Shown here piece after piece: positions 1 to 12,896 of a stretch of 64,000 nt of DNA. The stretch is taken from assembly GCA_033030425.1 (NCBI GenBank), contig JAUFSD010000007.1, forward strand, positions 806,001 through 870,000, in the 5' to 3' direction. The DNA comes from Verpa conica (lineage: Eukaryota > Ascomycota > Pezizomycetes > Pezizales > Morchellaceae). Position 1 is the first letter of the stretch. Each line of letters starts with the position of its first letter. A model generated the notes under the pieces. It had not been told where the DNA came from and did not search any database. It saw only the letters and a list, made by a program, of their open reading frames with translations. The translations under genes and the position numbers were made by a program.

Positions 1-3000
1 GCGCGAATAGATATTCATATACTCACATAATGTTGGTTTGGATCGGGCGCTTACGTTTCACAGCTATGTCTAATAAGGGGCCAATATTTGTCGTTAGAGA
101 CTAGTGCGTAAGAGTTAGCGAGGTTTTGGCCCATAGAATTCGAGAGAAGCCTCCTTAACATATTCTCTGCCTTGGAAAATGTTATACGTGAGGTTGACAT
201 ATACGTACCCAGGCCAGTCAGGCTTAGTGGCGGTCAGTGTGTGGCTAAGCGCCCCCTGAAGATGACACCGGCAGATCTCTCAAAAAATATAACTGGGAGG
301 ACTATGGAAAGACCCGGTTTCCTCGGTCCAGCGGATGTGTAATAGTTGGATAGTTAGAACGGCTGGAGGGTCGGTTCCAGAAAAAATATCTCTGTGGTTG
401 TATGTAGTTAGTGTATTTCTACTTGAGTTGTAAACTTATATTCCGTTATGTCTGGTATATGTGGCGCTATATTAGCAGAACTGATTCCCAGGTAAAGAAT
501 CTTACATAGGTACTAAGTCCTGACTCCGGGAGTCGAGGTTTAGGTGATATATCCCCTTATCTCTGGCCGAGGCTTAATAAAGCTAAAAGCAGTAGAGTAG
601 TACGAGACGTTGCCGAGGAGGCTTGACTCCTAATCAGATAAAATATATTTTAGGTAAGAGCTTAAATGGAGCGATCACCGGCCGGGCGAGCGGAACTTGA
701 ATAGAAAATTAGTCTCTAAATCGTGGTATAGTTTTGCTTATTATAGCTATAGCACCAAATTCTTTTCTAGCCTCGAGGTCCCAGGGTTTGGATACGGGCT
801 TGGTGGAAGACCTCGCCGGAGCTAATCTCATCTCGTACTACTACTTAAAAGTGTCGAATAAATAACAAGCTCAGATAAAAAAAAGGGGGGGGGAGGCGAA
901 CACCCTTGGTTGTATATGTGTGCTTTCCTGAGATTTCTCGAGGACCATTGCCATCCTATATCACCTGTAACATAGAGGAGGGGAGAACAAAGAATAAAAA
1001 ACTACATTTAGCAAGTCATCAATACAACTGTAGATGTTGCGCTATAAGGGCAACCTAAGATCAACTAAAATATATATATGGCTTGGGAGTGATATCTGTG
1101 ATTATGAGACCACCAAATGCCTTGATTATCGAGCCTGGCTAAATATTTTCGAAGAGGGGGAAATAGGAAAACAAGGCACGGGTTTGGGGAAATTTAGGGA
1201 AAATTAACGAATGATCACTATTAACTCGGAGTAATATGCCTACATAAATTGCTGTTTAGTTCTAACACAAGATTGGTTCTTTACGTCGATATTTAGATTT
1301 GTATGAGTGATAATTAGTGACTATTGTGGTAAGAGAGTCACCTGCCAACTCTGACCATTCAATATCTACAAAGTCTCGTCTGTTTTATCCCTATCGAGCG
1401 ACTTTAGAGATCCCTGGCACAAAAATTAGGCAGGAACCCGGGGTTGAGCTACCCTTGCTGCGATCGAAGGCATGGTCATGCATAAACCTTTATCGAACCA
1501 AAGTATTAGAAACAGTGTTGCAAAAAAAATTAGAGGCGGCGGGAGTGAAGCTATACCCTGAACATGTGCATACATAAGTATACACTCTCATGGCAGATGT
1601 GGTTTTTCCCTTTTCCTGCCTTTCCGTTGGGAGATACATATCTGCACCTGTTCTTTGTTTTTTCTCCTTCAGCTTCCTTCTACCCGGTGTATCGCGAGAC
1701 GAAGTGAGATAGAATAAGAAATTTACACTTCTAGCTGCCGTCGTGCCACGGGTAGGTTTTGGCGGGGTACCGGATCGGATCGCGCAATCCGACGGCTGAC
1801 TGGGGAAGCCCACCTCCTTTTAGTATGTATCAACTATAGTATGAGTTAGATGTAGGTCTTCGATTGAGCCTCAGAATTTCTAGAAGTCCAATAGATAGGC
1901 AGTACTAGGGTTTAGTTATCGCTTAAAAAAGTCTAGATACGGATCATGGGTGCTCACTCGAGTTCTACGGGTAGTGTAGCTAGCTAGTGACTATATGTAG
2001 AGGCTATCGGGTTTGTGCTTACCGCCACGGCCACCTCTCGCCAATCATAGCTGTTCGAGAAATGTGATATCATCGTTAACACGTTGGTGATTGACTATTT
2101 CTTTTAGGAGCCGGTTGATGTAGGTATGCACAGCTATTCGGACATGATTCCTGGACTGGATTGCCCCTTGGCTAAACGCCCCCTCATCGTTGTGAGGGTG
2201 ATGGCGAATTTCAGCCAGATGCTTTACCTGACCCCGCAGATTAATAGGCCCCACAATTTTGCTTCTGTACGAGGATAAGGTTTTGGCACGCTGAGAAAGT
2301 TGTTGATAGTCTTCAGGTCTCACCGACCAAAGCCTTATGCACGGATGCTGATATCGTAGGAAACGTGGCACAAGATGTCAGGAAACAGCGGTATTCCCGA
2401 AGCCTCGTAAAGAAATTTACCGGGTCGAATCAAGACTCGTGATTCAGTGCTCGGCTTACCGAAGGTAGGGCTCTCACTCCGTGCTATCCGTAATCCGTTA
2501 ATTTAAGTCCACGAGCCTTGATAGAAATTCTTCGGTTATATACGATTTCTATTGGCTGACGGAAGCGAAGATCTCGCTTTGGGTGTTGTGTTTTTCCGAA
2601 GCCCTGGTTTCGGCTCGCTTACTCCTCCAATAATCTCCCAGGGTGCGGGAGTTGGTAGATCGATGGCTCAATTGTGTTCTACCCGGACGTCTGGGCGGAA
2701 TACATTGGGCCCGCCAGCACATTCAGTCTCACTCGAGAGCAGAATCTATCACTACCGGCTAGCCTGCTGTAATTACACCAAGGCTCTGTATAGCCAGATG
2801 TTCCAATGTAATTCTGTAGACGTGAGAGAATTCCTTAGCTTCATGTGTATCAAGGCTGACATTGCATCTCCGGAATCACTTATGATAGGTGTGCCCCCAA
2901 TTAACATCTAAAATTTCCCAAACAAAGGGTCTTAAGCCCATTTATTGCTTTTCTTGTACTGTGCATCGATCCACTTAAGCCTCATGATTGTTAAAGAACA

Positions 3001-3759
3001 TTCTGTCACAAGCCCAGTCCTTTATTCCGCCTAGCGTGTACGCGCAGTGTTCTAATAGCAGGCACCCATCGGGTTTTGACCACTTACGTATCTTTCATAA
3101 CAGAGATGACTTCTACTTTTACCTCCCGGTTTTGCAAACCGGGGGCGAGCCACGTTTCTTTCCGTACATCCTGAGCAAAATATTCAACAAGAGGCTTCGA
3201 GAATCATCCAATTTGCCTACGGATTGCGAATATCAATTAACCTAAGGCCATACATTACATATATATATGTCGATGCCAACTGCCGCCTAGGGGCCTGGTA
3301 ACCGTTTATAGAAATCACACTGTAACGCCGGGAGGCCCTTTTTATCCCCGCGTATCATCCGGCAAGATTTGGTTTTTTCTAAAGTGATTCGACTACCTGC
3401 CTCCCTCTTCGATTAAAATCTCCGAAACGGGAAGGAAAGGAGGATCGAAGACTCGTTTAAACAGGGACCTTATTCAACGTTACGAAATAACGGGGACTAC
3501 TTGAACGTCTTGGGCGGGAGGAAACTAAGCAACTAGTCTGTTACAGAATTTTGTGTGTGGGTATGTAATTACACCCCCGTCGTATATAGATAGCCTGTGG
3601 AACGTATTCAAGGTTCTCTCGTGCTGATAAGGCTATTTCAATCTACAGATCCAGGAAACGATTAAATCTTCAGCCCCCCCGCGGTAAATTGTAACCTCAA
3701 TTACATAGAAAAGCCTGAACTACCTAGCAGTAGGAATATCTCAGTTTTGAGCCTTCATA
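1..3759. other. Gene-free AT-rich region
   Basis: I find no supportable gene here. The open frames are short (up to about 120 codons), lack recognisable domains and lie on both strands without a consistent splice pattern. There are homopolymer runs (A then G near 878-892) and a short (AT)n tract near 3260. The texture is that of decayed repetitive DNA, but no element is identifiable by eye. Confidence 0.55.
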
Positions 3760-5745
3760 ATGCCTTCTTCAATAACCCCTCGCTTCTTTGGTGGAAAACA
3801 CCGGTCTCGGAAATCAATGTCCAACGCTGAGGCTATGACAAAAGACCCCGCCGCGGCGTCAGGCAATCCAAGAAGGTTCAGTATGTTTGCCACCAAAGCC
3901 TCTAGTGCAACAGCCGCAACTCCTACAGCGATCGGTAAAAAGTCAGAATGTTCTACGGAGAAGGAGAGCTTTAATGATTGGCCGAACTCTGAGGGTGTAA
4001 GTGTAGTTACTTACTGTTTTGTCACTGGTGGCGATCACTAACATCGAGTGATACATGAAGTTTGAGGTATTCCACGAGGAGAGAACACCGGTTGAGCTGA
4101 AAGTCACCGGCAAAATCCCCGAATATGCTCTGTAAGACATCTTTAGTTATTATTTACAATCTTGGCTTTATTGAAGAGATACATGGAGGGAATTACTGAC
4201 GATTCTTTTTAGTGGTGTCCTCTATCGCACAGGACCTGGCGGGTATCAAACTACGACTAATCAAGGGACCCAAGTATCGATGTCTCATTGGTTCGATGCC
4301 TTCGCACAAACACACCGCTTCAACCTAGTATCACCTACAAAGGTGCTCTACAACTCACGGCACACATGTGACGGGCTCCTCCAGAGAGTTCGTGAGACTG
4401 GAGAGCTACCATCTGGCTTCTCCTTTGCCCAACGCGAGCCATGTCAGAACTTCTTCCGTAAATTCATGGCTACATTCACGCCAAGAGCTGACCTGACATC
4501 TGGAAATAATGCTATAAACAATGCTTCCAAAGTGAATGTAGCTGTGACAATATCCACTGATTTCCCAGGACTCCCAGCAGATGCCTCTGGGAAGAGCCTT
4601 TATACGAAAACCGATGCTACAGTGGTCCAACAACTAGACCCAGAGACACTTGAGCCCATCTGTTTGACCAATCAAGCCTTCCTACATCCGGAGTTGACCG
4701 GCCCTTTAACTGCTGCACATTCACGCTCAGATCCCATCACAGGCGACGTATTCAACTATAACCTCACACTTGGAAAAAATCCAGCCTATCGCATCTATAA
4801 GGCATCAAAGGAAAGTGGAAAGACTGAGATCTTGGCCACAATCACTGATGCACCAGGAGCATATATTCACTCGTTCTTCTTGACCCCACGATACGTTGTG
4901 CTCTGTGTATGGGGTTCTTATTATGCCCTCGGGGGACTCAAGATGCTGTATCACAAGAATATCATCGATGCCCTTGAGCCATTCGATCCGAAGAAAAGGA
5001 ACAGGTGGTATATCATTGACCGTACTGATGCTAGAAGAGGAGTGGTGTCATCACATCTTAGTGAACCGTTCTTTGCATTCCATTCGATCAATGCCTGGGA
5101 AGAGGGGGACGATGTGGTGGCTGAGGTTCCAGTATATGAGGATATAGACGTCCTGAAGAAGTTCTATGTCAACAATCTAAAAGGCGATGAGAAGAGTGCT
5201 TGGAAGTGGGTTGATAAAGGTAGAGCGGTTTTTACCAGGTGGCGTATGAATACATCTATTAGTGGTAGCGATGCTGTGAAGGTGTTTGAAGTTACGAAAG
5301 ATTTAAGTCTGGAATTACCGACAATGAATCCATTGTTTGTGACTTTACCGCATAGGTTTGTTGCTCTAGTGGGTTTCAAGGATAGGTTGAGGCTAACAAG
5401 TGGGATATTAGATACACTTATGGTCTTCTCAACCGCTGTAAATCTACCATGCTTGACGGCATTGTCAAGTATGACACACAAACGCACACTGCTCGGATCT
5501 GGGAGAACCATGCACACACACCTGGGGAGTGTATCTTTATACCTTCGACAAAGCCTGGCGCTGTAGAAGACGAAGGTGTTCTACTCAGTGTTGTCCTTGA
5601 CGGACGTGCGAAGAAGAGCTATCTGCTCGTATTGAACGCTGTTGATTTGAGAGAAGTTGCGAGGGCGGAGCTCGAAACTGCGGTTGGTTTGGGGTTTCAT
5701 GGGAAACATGTTGCGAGAAGCAACCCGACATTCGCGGAGTATTAA
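3760..5745 (+). CDS. Carotenoid cleavage oxygenase (RPE65 family), CAO-2/CarT-like
   Basis: Four exons are supported: 3760-3996, 4061-4131, 4213-5355 and 5412-5745, giving 594 residues. Introns are 64, 81 and 56 nt; the first donor is GTAAGT, and each join keeps the frame. The family's four iron-binding histidines can be placed at about H272 (TAAHSRSDP), H322 (YIHSFFLTP), H393 (FAFHSINAW) and H580 (GLGFHGKH). The conserved N-terminal block (LYRTGPGGYQ) and the HRYTYG block are restored only by splicing introns 2 and 3. The enzyme should cleave a carotenoid or apocarotenoid double bond using non-haem iron. Length and the N-terminal block resemble fungal CAO-2/CarT (torulene cleavage) more than CarX (retinal forming), but substrate is inference. 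No other carotenoid gene is nearby. Confidence 0.9.
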
Positions 5746-8140
5746 TGGGGTAATGATTTGAAGTTCTGGACAGGTTATTACACAAGGTTTCTTATTCTTC
5801 TGGAGTTCTTTATTTATTTGCATGAGTAGCGGAGTTTACCCTGTATTTTTTTATTCCTATAAAGGAGTGGTGCTGGTTATATTTTTTGGGGGAGATTTCT
5901 ATTGTAACGAATTTCTGGAGTGAGAAGGGCATGGCCTGTAGACTGGTCTGTATCGTTCTCTATAATTGAGGCAGAGGGGGGTATATAGTAATTGATGTTT
6001 TTGGGGAGTAAAAATACCTGGGCATTTTTAAAAAAAAAGTTTCTCCCAGGGGCTGAACCGCGGACCGTTTCTCACTTGTCCCAGAATAAGTGCGACTAGG
6101 CTTCCCGGTATACCGGTAGGCCATCTTCACCTGAAAATTCCAGCAGCTTTTGTACTTTTGAGGTGTGTTAAGGGGGCTCTCGAACTACTATTCATCTTGC
6201 GGCTCACGGAACCCTCCGTGCCTGGTTTAGAGCCTAATTCTGAACAGAAAAACCGCCCAAACGGGACAATAACTGGCAGTTAAGTTAAAAGTAGATTGAT
6301 AGTTTTTAAAGAGCAAACCCACCCTAGCCAGGAGATTGGGGTGGTTCGTGAGGACAATGTTCCTCGATTCTTTCAGGGGATCACCACGCCCATGATAAAT
6401 ACTAGACTCGGAATTTTCTTTCTTAAAATACGGCGGGGCTACTGGCTTGAAACCATAGCTAAAAGATAGATAAATACTATTAGTGGGAGCTATGACCTAG
6501 GTTGATGGGGGTAAAGCAGCTGAATCTTTTTAAGGCGTTAGTAGAAGAAAGGTGGCATGCCTAAGGTACTATAAGAGGTTTTTTGCTTTCGTTCATGTAT
6601 TCATTTTTACTTTCGTCTTTGGGTAAGTTATGAGACCGAGTGATTTTCTATGAGTAGCTTATCTTAGATACCAAATGAATGAATGAATTAATCATAGTAC
6701 ATGGAGCCCTAAGGCTATGGTACTCGCACTCCACACTCTATCAGAGGTGCTTGCAGGGCTTCACCCTAAAGGGTGCGGAATACCCCAACCGGCTCAAGGC
6801 CAGCAAACACCACCAATCTATCTTAGATACCCATATGCTAGTTTTTAGGATAGGGGAGCCCTGTCTAACAACGAACACCATACTTACCCTTACTATTTCG
6901 ACGACAGCTATTTAGTCACAGATGCATACGAAGTCCATCTGCCCAAGAAGTACTTTCAAGTGCCTTCTCCTAAAGCGGTTCACGCCGGCATAACCGGGGT
7001 CTCTCAAATAGAATCGTATTTTTATGATCTCGGGTTCTAGAGCGCCGTGGAAGAAAGGGGAAGTAGTTAAAGGGGATATACACATAATGATTGGACCCAG
7101 AAATTGAGGGTAATTCTCCAAGTAAGTAAATCTCTTTCAACTGCTCTTCTAGAAGTCTTCACTAGATTTTCCATCAGCTGACTAAAATACTGTAGCGCTT
7201 ATTCTACCACCGTTAGATGCACAATCACTAGTTTTTCTCTGTTTTAATTATCCGCTATCGAGTGTTTCAGCAAATGTCTTGGGATATTATTATTGTGGAG
7301 CTCTCGATTTTTTCGGTACAAACTAGCCAAACTTACCTCGGCATGGGGCTCCAACTCCCTCTAATCTCTTTTTTACACTGTAGTACTTAGGGTAAGGCTA
7401 TGTGTACGATATTAGAATCATTAGGAGATTAGGACCTATAGAAGTCGAGGTTTAATTCCGATTAGTAAGAATTTTAGAATTAATTTTATGGAAATAGTAT
7501 ACTCTGAAATCCAGATGGGTGCTTTAATGCTGCTTACTGTTGTATAATATTCATATAAAGTATAATCTTTATTATGAGCCTGTAATTTGAGTTTATCACA
7601 AGTATGATTCAGGGCTGAAGTTTTTTTATGGAGTGGATTGCGAGGGGCTTTTTGTAACGGATGGGAAAGTTAGACCGGCAATTAATTATATATGTCTTGT
7701 GGAGGACGGTAGAAGGATGAGGCACCTCTTGAAGCGACAGAGTTTTATTTAGGTGGACTTAGGGGGAAAGGAGAGACGGATAGGGAGAGGAGTATTAGGG
7801 AGGATGTGAATCTTGGCCAAGTTAGCTGGATGTGGTGGTGTCGGGGTATGTATATGAGTTGGAGACGGGAAGGTTAAGTATTGATTATTGTATGTACATA
7901 TGTCTGTCCAACAGAATCTTCCTTTCCACAATTGCTCTAGACAATTCTCCAAACAGATACAAACAAGCCTACAAAAATCAACTGAGCCGATTAATCCTCC
8001 TTCACACATAGGGAATTAATATAAACTCTTCCGACTGAATTGGCACCCATTCCATAGACATAAGGCTACTACTTTACCCGGCCGCACACATCATAACCAT
8101 CCATCCCACCTCTGCCCCCACCATCACCACACACACCACA
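5746..8140. other. Gene-free region
   Basis: No supportable gene. Only short frames occur (under 90 codons). The last part, about 8050-8140, is a C-rich leader just before the PUS7 start. A stretch around 6045-6130 recalls a minus-strand tRNA in spacing but does not fold, and is listed among rejected observations. Confidence 0.5.
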
Positions 8141-10376
8141 ATGCCCACCTCCCCCCCCGCCTCGCCGCCCGCAAAGCGTGTCAAGCTCGATGAATCCACT
8201 CCCGTCTCGCTGCAACAGACCGAAACAATCCCACAGATTGACCTCGAGCGCGCAGTCGGAATCACCGAATACATTAACCCAGAGATCCAAGGCTGGTCCG
8301 GGATTCTAAAGCAGAGGTAGTTCTGAGGGGTTCAGAGAAAAAGAGGACTCAAAGACTAACCTACCACCGTTCAGATACACCGACTTCCTCGTCAATGAGA
8401 TTGATGAATCCGGGAATGTCGTCCACCTCACTACCCTCACCTCCGGGAAACCCGTCACCACCCCGAAGCCCAAGGAAGCACCCAAGAAAGCCCCCCCGCC
8501 CCCTCCCACCATTGACCCTTCAGAATTCGAAGTACGTCCCCTCCCCTCCCCTGCCCCACTTCCCCCACATACTAACACCCCCCCCCAGCTCTCCCCCGCA
8601 GACGCAAAAACCCTCGCCGCACTAACCACCCCCGAGATCGCCATCTCCTGCACGGCCCTGCACCGTCAAATCCTCAGCTCCCCCACCACCCCACCTACAA
8701 AAACAATCACCACGCCGCGCATCGACTCGAAAGACTCTCGCTCCCACCTGCACACTCTAATCCGTACCGTCTTCTCATCCACCCTCGAAACGCAAACACT
8801 CACCGGCGAAAACGAAGGCAAAATCCTAATCCAACCGAGTGCCCTCTCCAACACCTCCCGTCGTCGCGGTAACCGTGGCGGTAGGAACCAAAAAGCCCCC
8901 GCAGAAAAAACAAACCCCGCAGGAGAGTACTGCCATTTTCTCCTATACAAAGAGAACAAGGACACCATGCAGGCTGTCAATATCCTGCAGAAGCTCCTCA
9001 AGCTGAAGGGAAAGTCTCGGGTGCTAGGGTTTGCTGGAACGAAAGATCGGCGCGCAGTTACGGTGCAGCGGTGCTCGGCGTATAGGGTTCGTGCCGAGCG
9101 GTTGGAGGCGCTTAATAGAGGTGGGGATAACGGGCTGCATACCGGTGCCCGAGTGGGGAACTTTGAGTATAAAGGGTATGGACTCGAGTTGGGGGATCTT
9201 GGGGGGAATGAGTTTGTAATCACATTGAGAGGGTGTAGTGCTCCTGGAGAACTCGAAGGAATTGTGAAAGATGCCGTAGAGAGGGTTAGGGATAAGGGGT
9301 TTATCAACTATTTTGGACTACAGAGGTTTGGGAGCTACGCGGTGGGGACGTGGGAGGTGGGGGTGAAGATGTTGAAGGGGGATTGGAGAGGGGCTGTTGA
9401 GAAGATATTGGATTACGACGAGGGGCTTTTGGAAGGGGGGAGTAATGTTGCGAGGGAGGAGAGAGCGAGGGCTGAGGCTTGTGCCGCGTTCTTGGTCGAT
9501 TACAATTACAAAAAGGCGGCGGAAACAATACCGTGGAAGTATTCAGCCGAGAGCGCGATTCTACGAGTGTTTGCGGAGCGGCCACAGAAGGGGGATGGGA
9601 AGGGGGGTGGGGTGGATTATCTTGGTGCTATACAGGCTGTTCCCAGGACTCTGAGGACTATGTACTCGCATGCGTATCAGAGCTATGTGTGGAATCATGT
9701 CGTGAGTGCGAGAATCAAGATGGGGGCTACGAGGGTTATAGAGGGGGACTTGGTGCTTGTTGATAAAGCTTCTATGAAGAGTGAGGAGGTGGTAGTGGAG
9801 GATGCAGAAGTTGACCAGGATGGGGAGATTGTCGTTCATGTTTCTGTTGAGAAAGTGGATAATGGGCGGCCCCGCGGACAAGACGAGTTCCAACGCGCGA
9901 GAGCGTTGACGAAGGAGGAGGCTGAGTCTGGTAAATTTACAATGAAGGATATCGTGCTTCCTACCCCTGGATGGGATGTCTTGTACCCTCAGAACGAGCT
10001 CCTAGAGGTCTACAAGAGTGTTATGGCTGAACATGGGCTAGACCCATTGAACATGAAGAGGACAGTCAAAGAGTATAGTCTTCCAGGTGGGTACAGGAAA
10101 GTCATTGAGACTTTCTTAGACGGGAAGTGTGATTTCGAGGTCAAGAAGTACAGGGGTCTAGAGCAGATTGTAAAAACGGATATGGAGATCTTGAATGCGA
10201 AGGCGGAGGTGAAGGGGGCCGAAAAGACAGAGGAGAAAATGGATGTTGACGAGTCGGAGGAGAAAATGGCAGTGGTATTGAGGCTGAGATTGGCGACAAG
10301 CACGTATGCTACAATGGCACTCAGGGAACTCATGAAGGAGGGTATAAAAGCATATAAACCAGAATTTAGTAGATGA
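8141..10376 (+). CDS. PUS7: tRNA/snRNA pseudouridine synthase Pus7 (TruD family)
   Basis: Three exons, 8141-8316, 8375-8531 and 8589-10376, give 706 residues; introns are 58 and 57 nt. Pus7 converts uridine to pseudouridine in tRNA, U2 snRNA and mRNA in the nucleus and cytoplasm. The TruD signature GTKDRRAVTVQ contains the catalytic aspartate at about D264. The second hallmark, NYFGLQRFG, is at about 351-359, and a RTMYSHAYQSYVWN block follows. The N-terminus is rich in Pro and Ala and has a basic AKRVKLD motif that resembles a nuclear localisation signal. The start was chosen because it opens a continuous frame into the first splice site and sits after a C/A-rich leader. Third positions are strongly G/C-biased before about 8960 (C-rich) and G-rich afterwards, a visible switch in composition inside one exon. 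Length fits fungal Pus7. Confidence 0.93.
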
Positions 10377-10785
10377 GAACTTGCGGGGTCGTTGGGGATG
10401 CAAGTAAGCAATGTATGAAACCGGAGATTGAACCCTTGTAAATGCACCTCAACCTAAAAGTATTGCACAATATATTTAGATATCTATCGGGGATAACTCG
10501 GGTGGGGGGATTTCTAGAATATGCATGGACTCCGGCGCTGGCCGGGACATCAATAACAAACCCTTTTACTGTCAGCATTGTAATATTCTTCTATCTGCGG
10601 AGGCAAACGGGAGTAACCCTCCCCCGGAACGCGGCGGCACCAAAGACTTGGCGCTGTTTGTATCGATAAGACAGGTATAGTTAGTATTTAATACAATAAA
10701 TTACTTATCCCCAGAGTGGGGTCGCACCCTCTATAATACTCGTACATAGACCCTCTCCCCCACTCCCCTCGGAGAGCAGCAATTA
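10377..10785. other. Intergenic spacer PUS7 / molybdenum cofactor locus
   Basis: About 400 bases separate two genes on the same strand. I see only short unsupported frames; the last part should hold the promoter and leader of the downstream gene. Confidence 0.6.
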
Positions 10786-12155
10786 ATGGCGTCGACATTA
10801 TCACGGTACTCCCGCCTTCCACAGGTCCTACGCAGACTTCCCCAGTCCAGAAGAATCACCACTGCGACCGCGGCCTTCCCTATAGAAGACAGAGAGCTAC
10901 AAATTGAGCCTCCTCTGCAACAGCCCGCCGCCTACCCACGGCTGGAGAAATTAAAAAAGAATACCACGAAACAGTTCTCAGAGTTCCTTACAGACGGTTT
11001 TGGGAGGCAGCACACATATCTTAGAATATCCGTCACTGAGCGATGTAACCTACGATGTGAGTTTTCCATCCATTCTGTACTACTAATTGGAAACCTAATA
11101 CTAATCCTAATAAAAATAGGTGTCTACTGTATGCCCGAAGAAGGCGTCCCCCTCTCGCCACCAGCTCACCTTCTCTCCACGCCCGAGATTCTAGAGATTG
11201 CGCGGTTGTTTGTTTCGCAGGGTGTTACAAAGATTCGGTTAACGGGTGGTGAGCCCACGGTCCGAAAGGACATTGTTGAGTTGGTTGAGGAACTCGGGAA
11301 ACTTAGGCCTATGGGGTTGAAGGAGGTTGCTATGACAAGCAATGGTATCGCATTGAACCGTAAACTCGAGAGAATGGTTAATGCGGGGTTGACGGGCTTG
11401 AATCTGAGCTTGGATACGCTTGATCCATGGAAGTTCCAGTTCATGACTAGGAGGAAAGGTATGTACTCCCACTCTTACATCTACCTCTACATCTCGAGAA
11501 TATAACTGACGACCTCACAGGCCTAGAACAAGTCCTTAAAACAATCGAAAATGCCCTCGCCCTTGGCTTTGGCGCCCCTGGCACCGACAAGATTCTCAAG
11601 ATCAACTCAGTCGTCATGAGAGGGGTCAACGACTCTGAAATCTCCGACTTTGTCGAGCTAACACGAGACAAGCCCATCGAAGTCCGATTCATTGAGTACA
11701 TGCCCTTCGACGGCAACAAGTGGAATAAGCTGAAGATGGTTTCTTACAAGAGCATGGTGGACATGATCCATACCACACATCCAACGCTACAGAAGATGGC
11801 GAGTCAGAGACCGAACGATACGAGTAAGAGCTGGCATGTACCCGGTTACCAGGGGAGAGTCGGGTTCATTACGAGCATGACGCATAATTTCTGCGGGAGC
11901 TGTAATAGGTTGAGAATCACTGGGGATGGGAATCTGAAGGTGTGCTTGTTTGGGGATGCTGAAGTGAGCTTGAGAGACATGATGAGGAAGTTTCGAGATA
12001 GGGATGCGGATGTCGGTGCGGGTGATAGAGTAGAAATGGAGAGGGAGTTGTTAGATGTGGTAGGGATGGCAGTAGGTAGGAAGAAGGAGAAACATGCGGG
12101 GATGGGAGAGCTGGAGAATATGAAGAATCGCCCAATGATCTTGATCGGTGGGTAG
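10786..12155 (+). CDS. cnxABC: Molybdopterin biosynthesis radical-SAM enzyme, MoaA/MOCS1A part of cnxABC
   Basis: Exons 10786-11056, 11120-11458 and 11521-12155 give 414 residues, with introns of 63 and 62 nt. Together with MoaC, MoaA turns GTP into cyclic pyranopterin monophosphate, the first step of molybdenum-cofactor synthesis. The N-terminal radical-SAM iron-sulfur motif is [15 protein letters not shown], rebuilt exactly by removing intron 1. Further motifs are [11 protein letters not shown] and the C-terminal cluster motif [20 protein letters not shown]. The first 40 residues are rich in Arg and Ser with no acidic residue before about position 34, as in a mitochondrial presequence. The frame ends [13 protein letters not shown]; the double glycine terminus is known to be important in MOCS1A. 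The MoaC frame starts 63 nt downstream. In Aspergillus cnxABC and in animal MOCS1 the two halves can be one protein; see the finding on an in-frame splice here. Confidence 0.92.
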
Positions 12156-12218
12156 GTCTTTATTTGCGGCTTTCCTTTGGAGGGGAGGGGGGGAGAGGGA
12201 TGAGGGGAGAATACTGGG

Positions 12219-12896
12219 TTGACCATGTATATAGATAAAGACAGTACGAGTACGGCGGGTCATTTATTTGCGTGTGGACATAATCCATACTCTGGCGCTT
12301 GGGGTTTGAGGGGTTCATTTTCTTCAAAGATACCAATACCACTGCTATATTCCTTCTCGCCTTTCTCACAAGCTCGGGCATACTCTACTAAAAATACTCC
12401 CCCCCCAACACCAAAACTCACACATCTTACCCCCACCGGCGAAGCCCATATGGTCAACATCACGCAAAAGCCCACCACCTCACGTATCGCAACCGCCGCC
12501 GGCCGCGTCTACTTCTCTAACCCAACCCCCCTCTCTCTGATCCTCACCAACGCTGTCAAAAAGGGAGATGTACTATCCGTTGCGCGTGTTGCTGGGATCA
12601 TGGCGGTCAAAAAGTGCCCAGAGATTATCCCACTGTGTCATCCGATCCTTATCAGTGGGGTTTCTGTTACTGTCGAGGCGAGTCAAGGGGGTGAGAGTGG
12701 TTTTGGTTATGTGGATATTGAGGCAACCGTGGAGTGTACGGGACAGACAGGAGTGGAGATGGAGGCGCTGACGGCGGTCATGGGGGCGGCGTTGACTGTG
12801 GTGGATATGTGCAAGGCGGTGGACAAGAGGATGGTGGTTGGGGAGGTGAGGGTTACGAGGAAGGAAGGAGGGAGGAGTGGGAGTTTTGTGGAGTGA
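12219..12896 (+). CDS. cnxABC: Cyclic pyranopterin monophosphate synthase, MoaC/MOCS1B part of cnxABC
   Basis: This 225-codon frame carries a complete MoaC domain from about residue 65: HMVNITQKPTTSRIA, VARVAGIMAVKKCPEIIPLCHP, GVEMEALTAVMGAALTVVDMCKAVDK and a closing VGEVRVTRKEGG. MoaC performs the rearrangement that follows the MoaA reaction. It follows the MoaA half on the same strand. Whether it is translated alone from the ATG at 12219 or as a fusion is open. The residues before the domain (FSPFSQARAYSTK) resemble a mitochondrial cleavage site, which favours either an independently imported protein or a processed fusion. A strong acceptor (cttctcgcctttctcacaag) ends at 12372; joining it to a GTGGGT donor at 12148 gives an in-frame 586-residue MoaA-MoaC protein. 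Confidence 0.88.
   Translation: MTMYIDKDSTSTAGHLFACGHNPYSGAWGLRGSFSSKIPIPLLYSFSPFSQARAYSTKNTPPPTPKLTHLTPTGEAHMVNITQKPTTSRIATAAGRVYFSNPTPLSLILTNAVKKGDVLSVARVAGIMAVKKCPEIIPLCHPILISGVSVTVEASQGGESGFGYVDIEATVECTGQTGVEMEALTAVMGAALTVVDMCKAVDKRMVVGEVRVTRKEGGRSGSFVE

Noticed and set aside
6045..6130. Minus-strand tRNA-like spacing with a GCTGAACC B-box-like motif
   Set aside because: Acceptor and anticodon stems do not pair; at most a very old tRNA-derived remnant.
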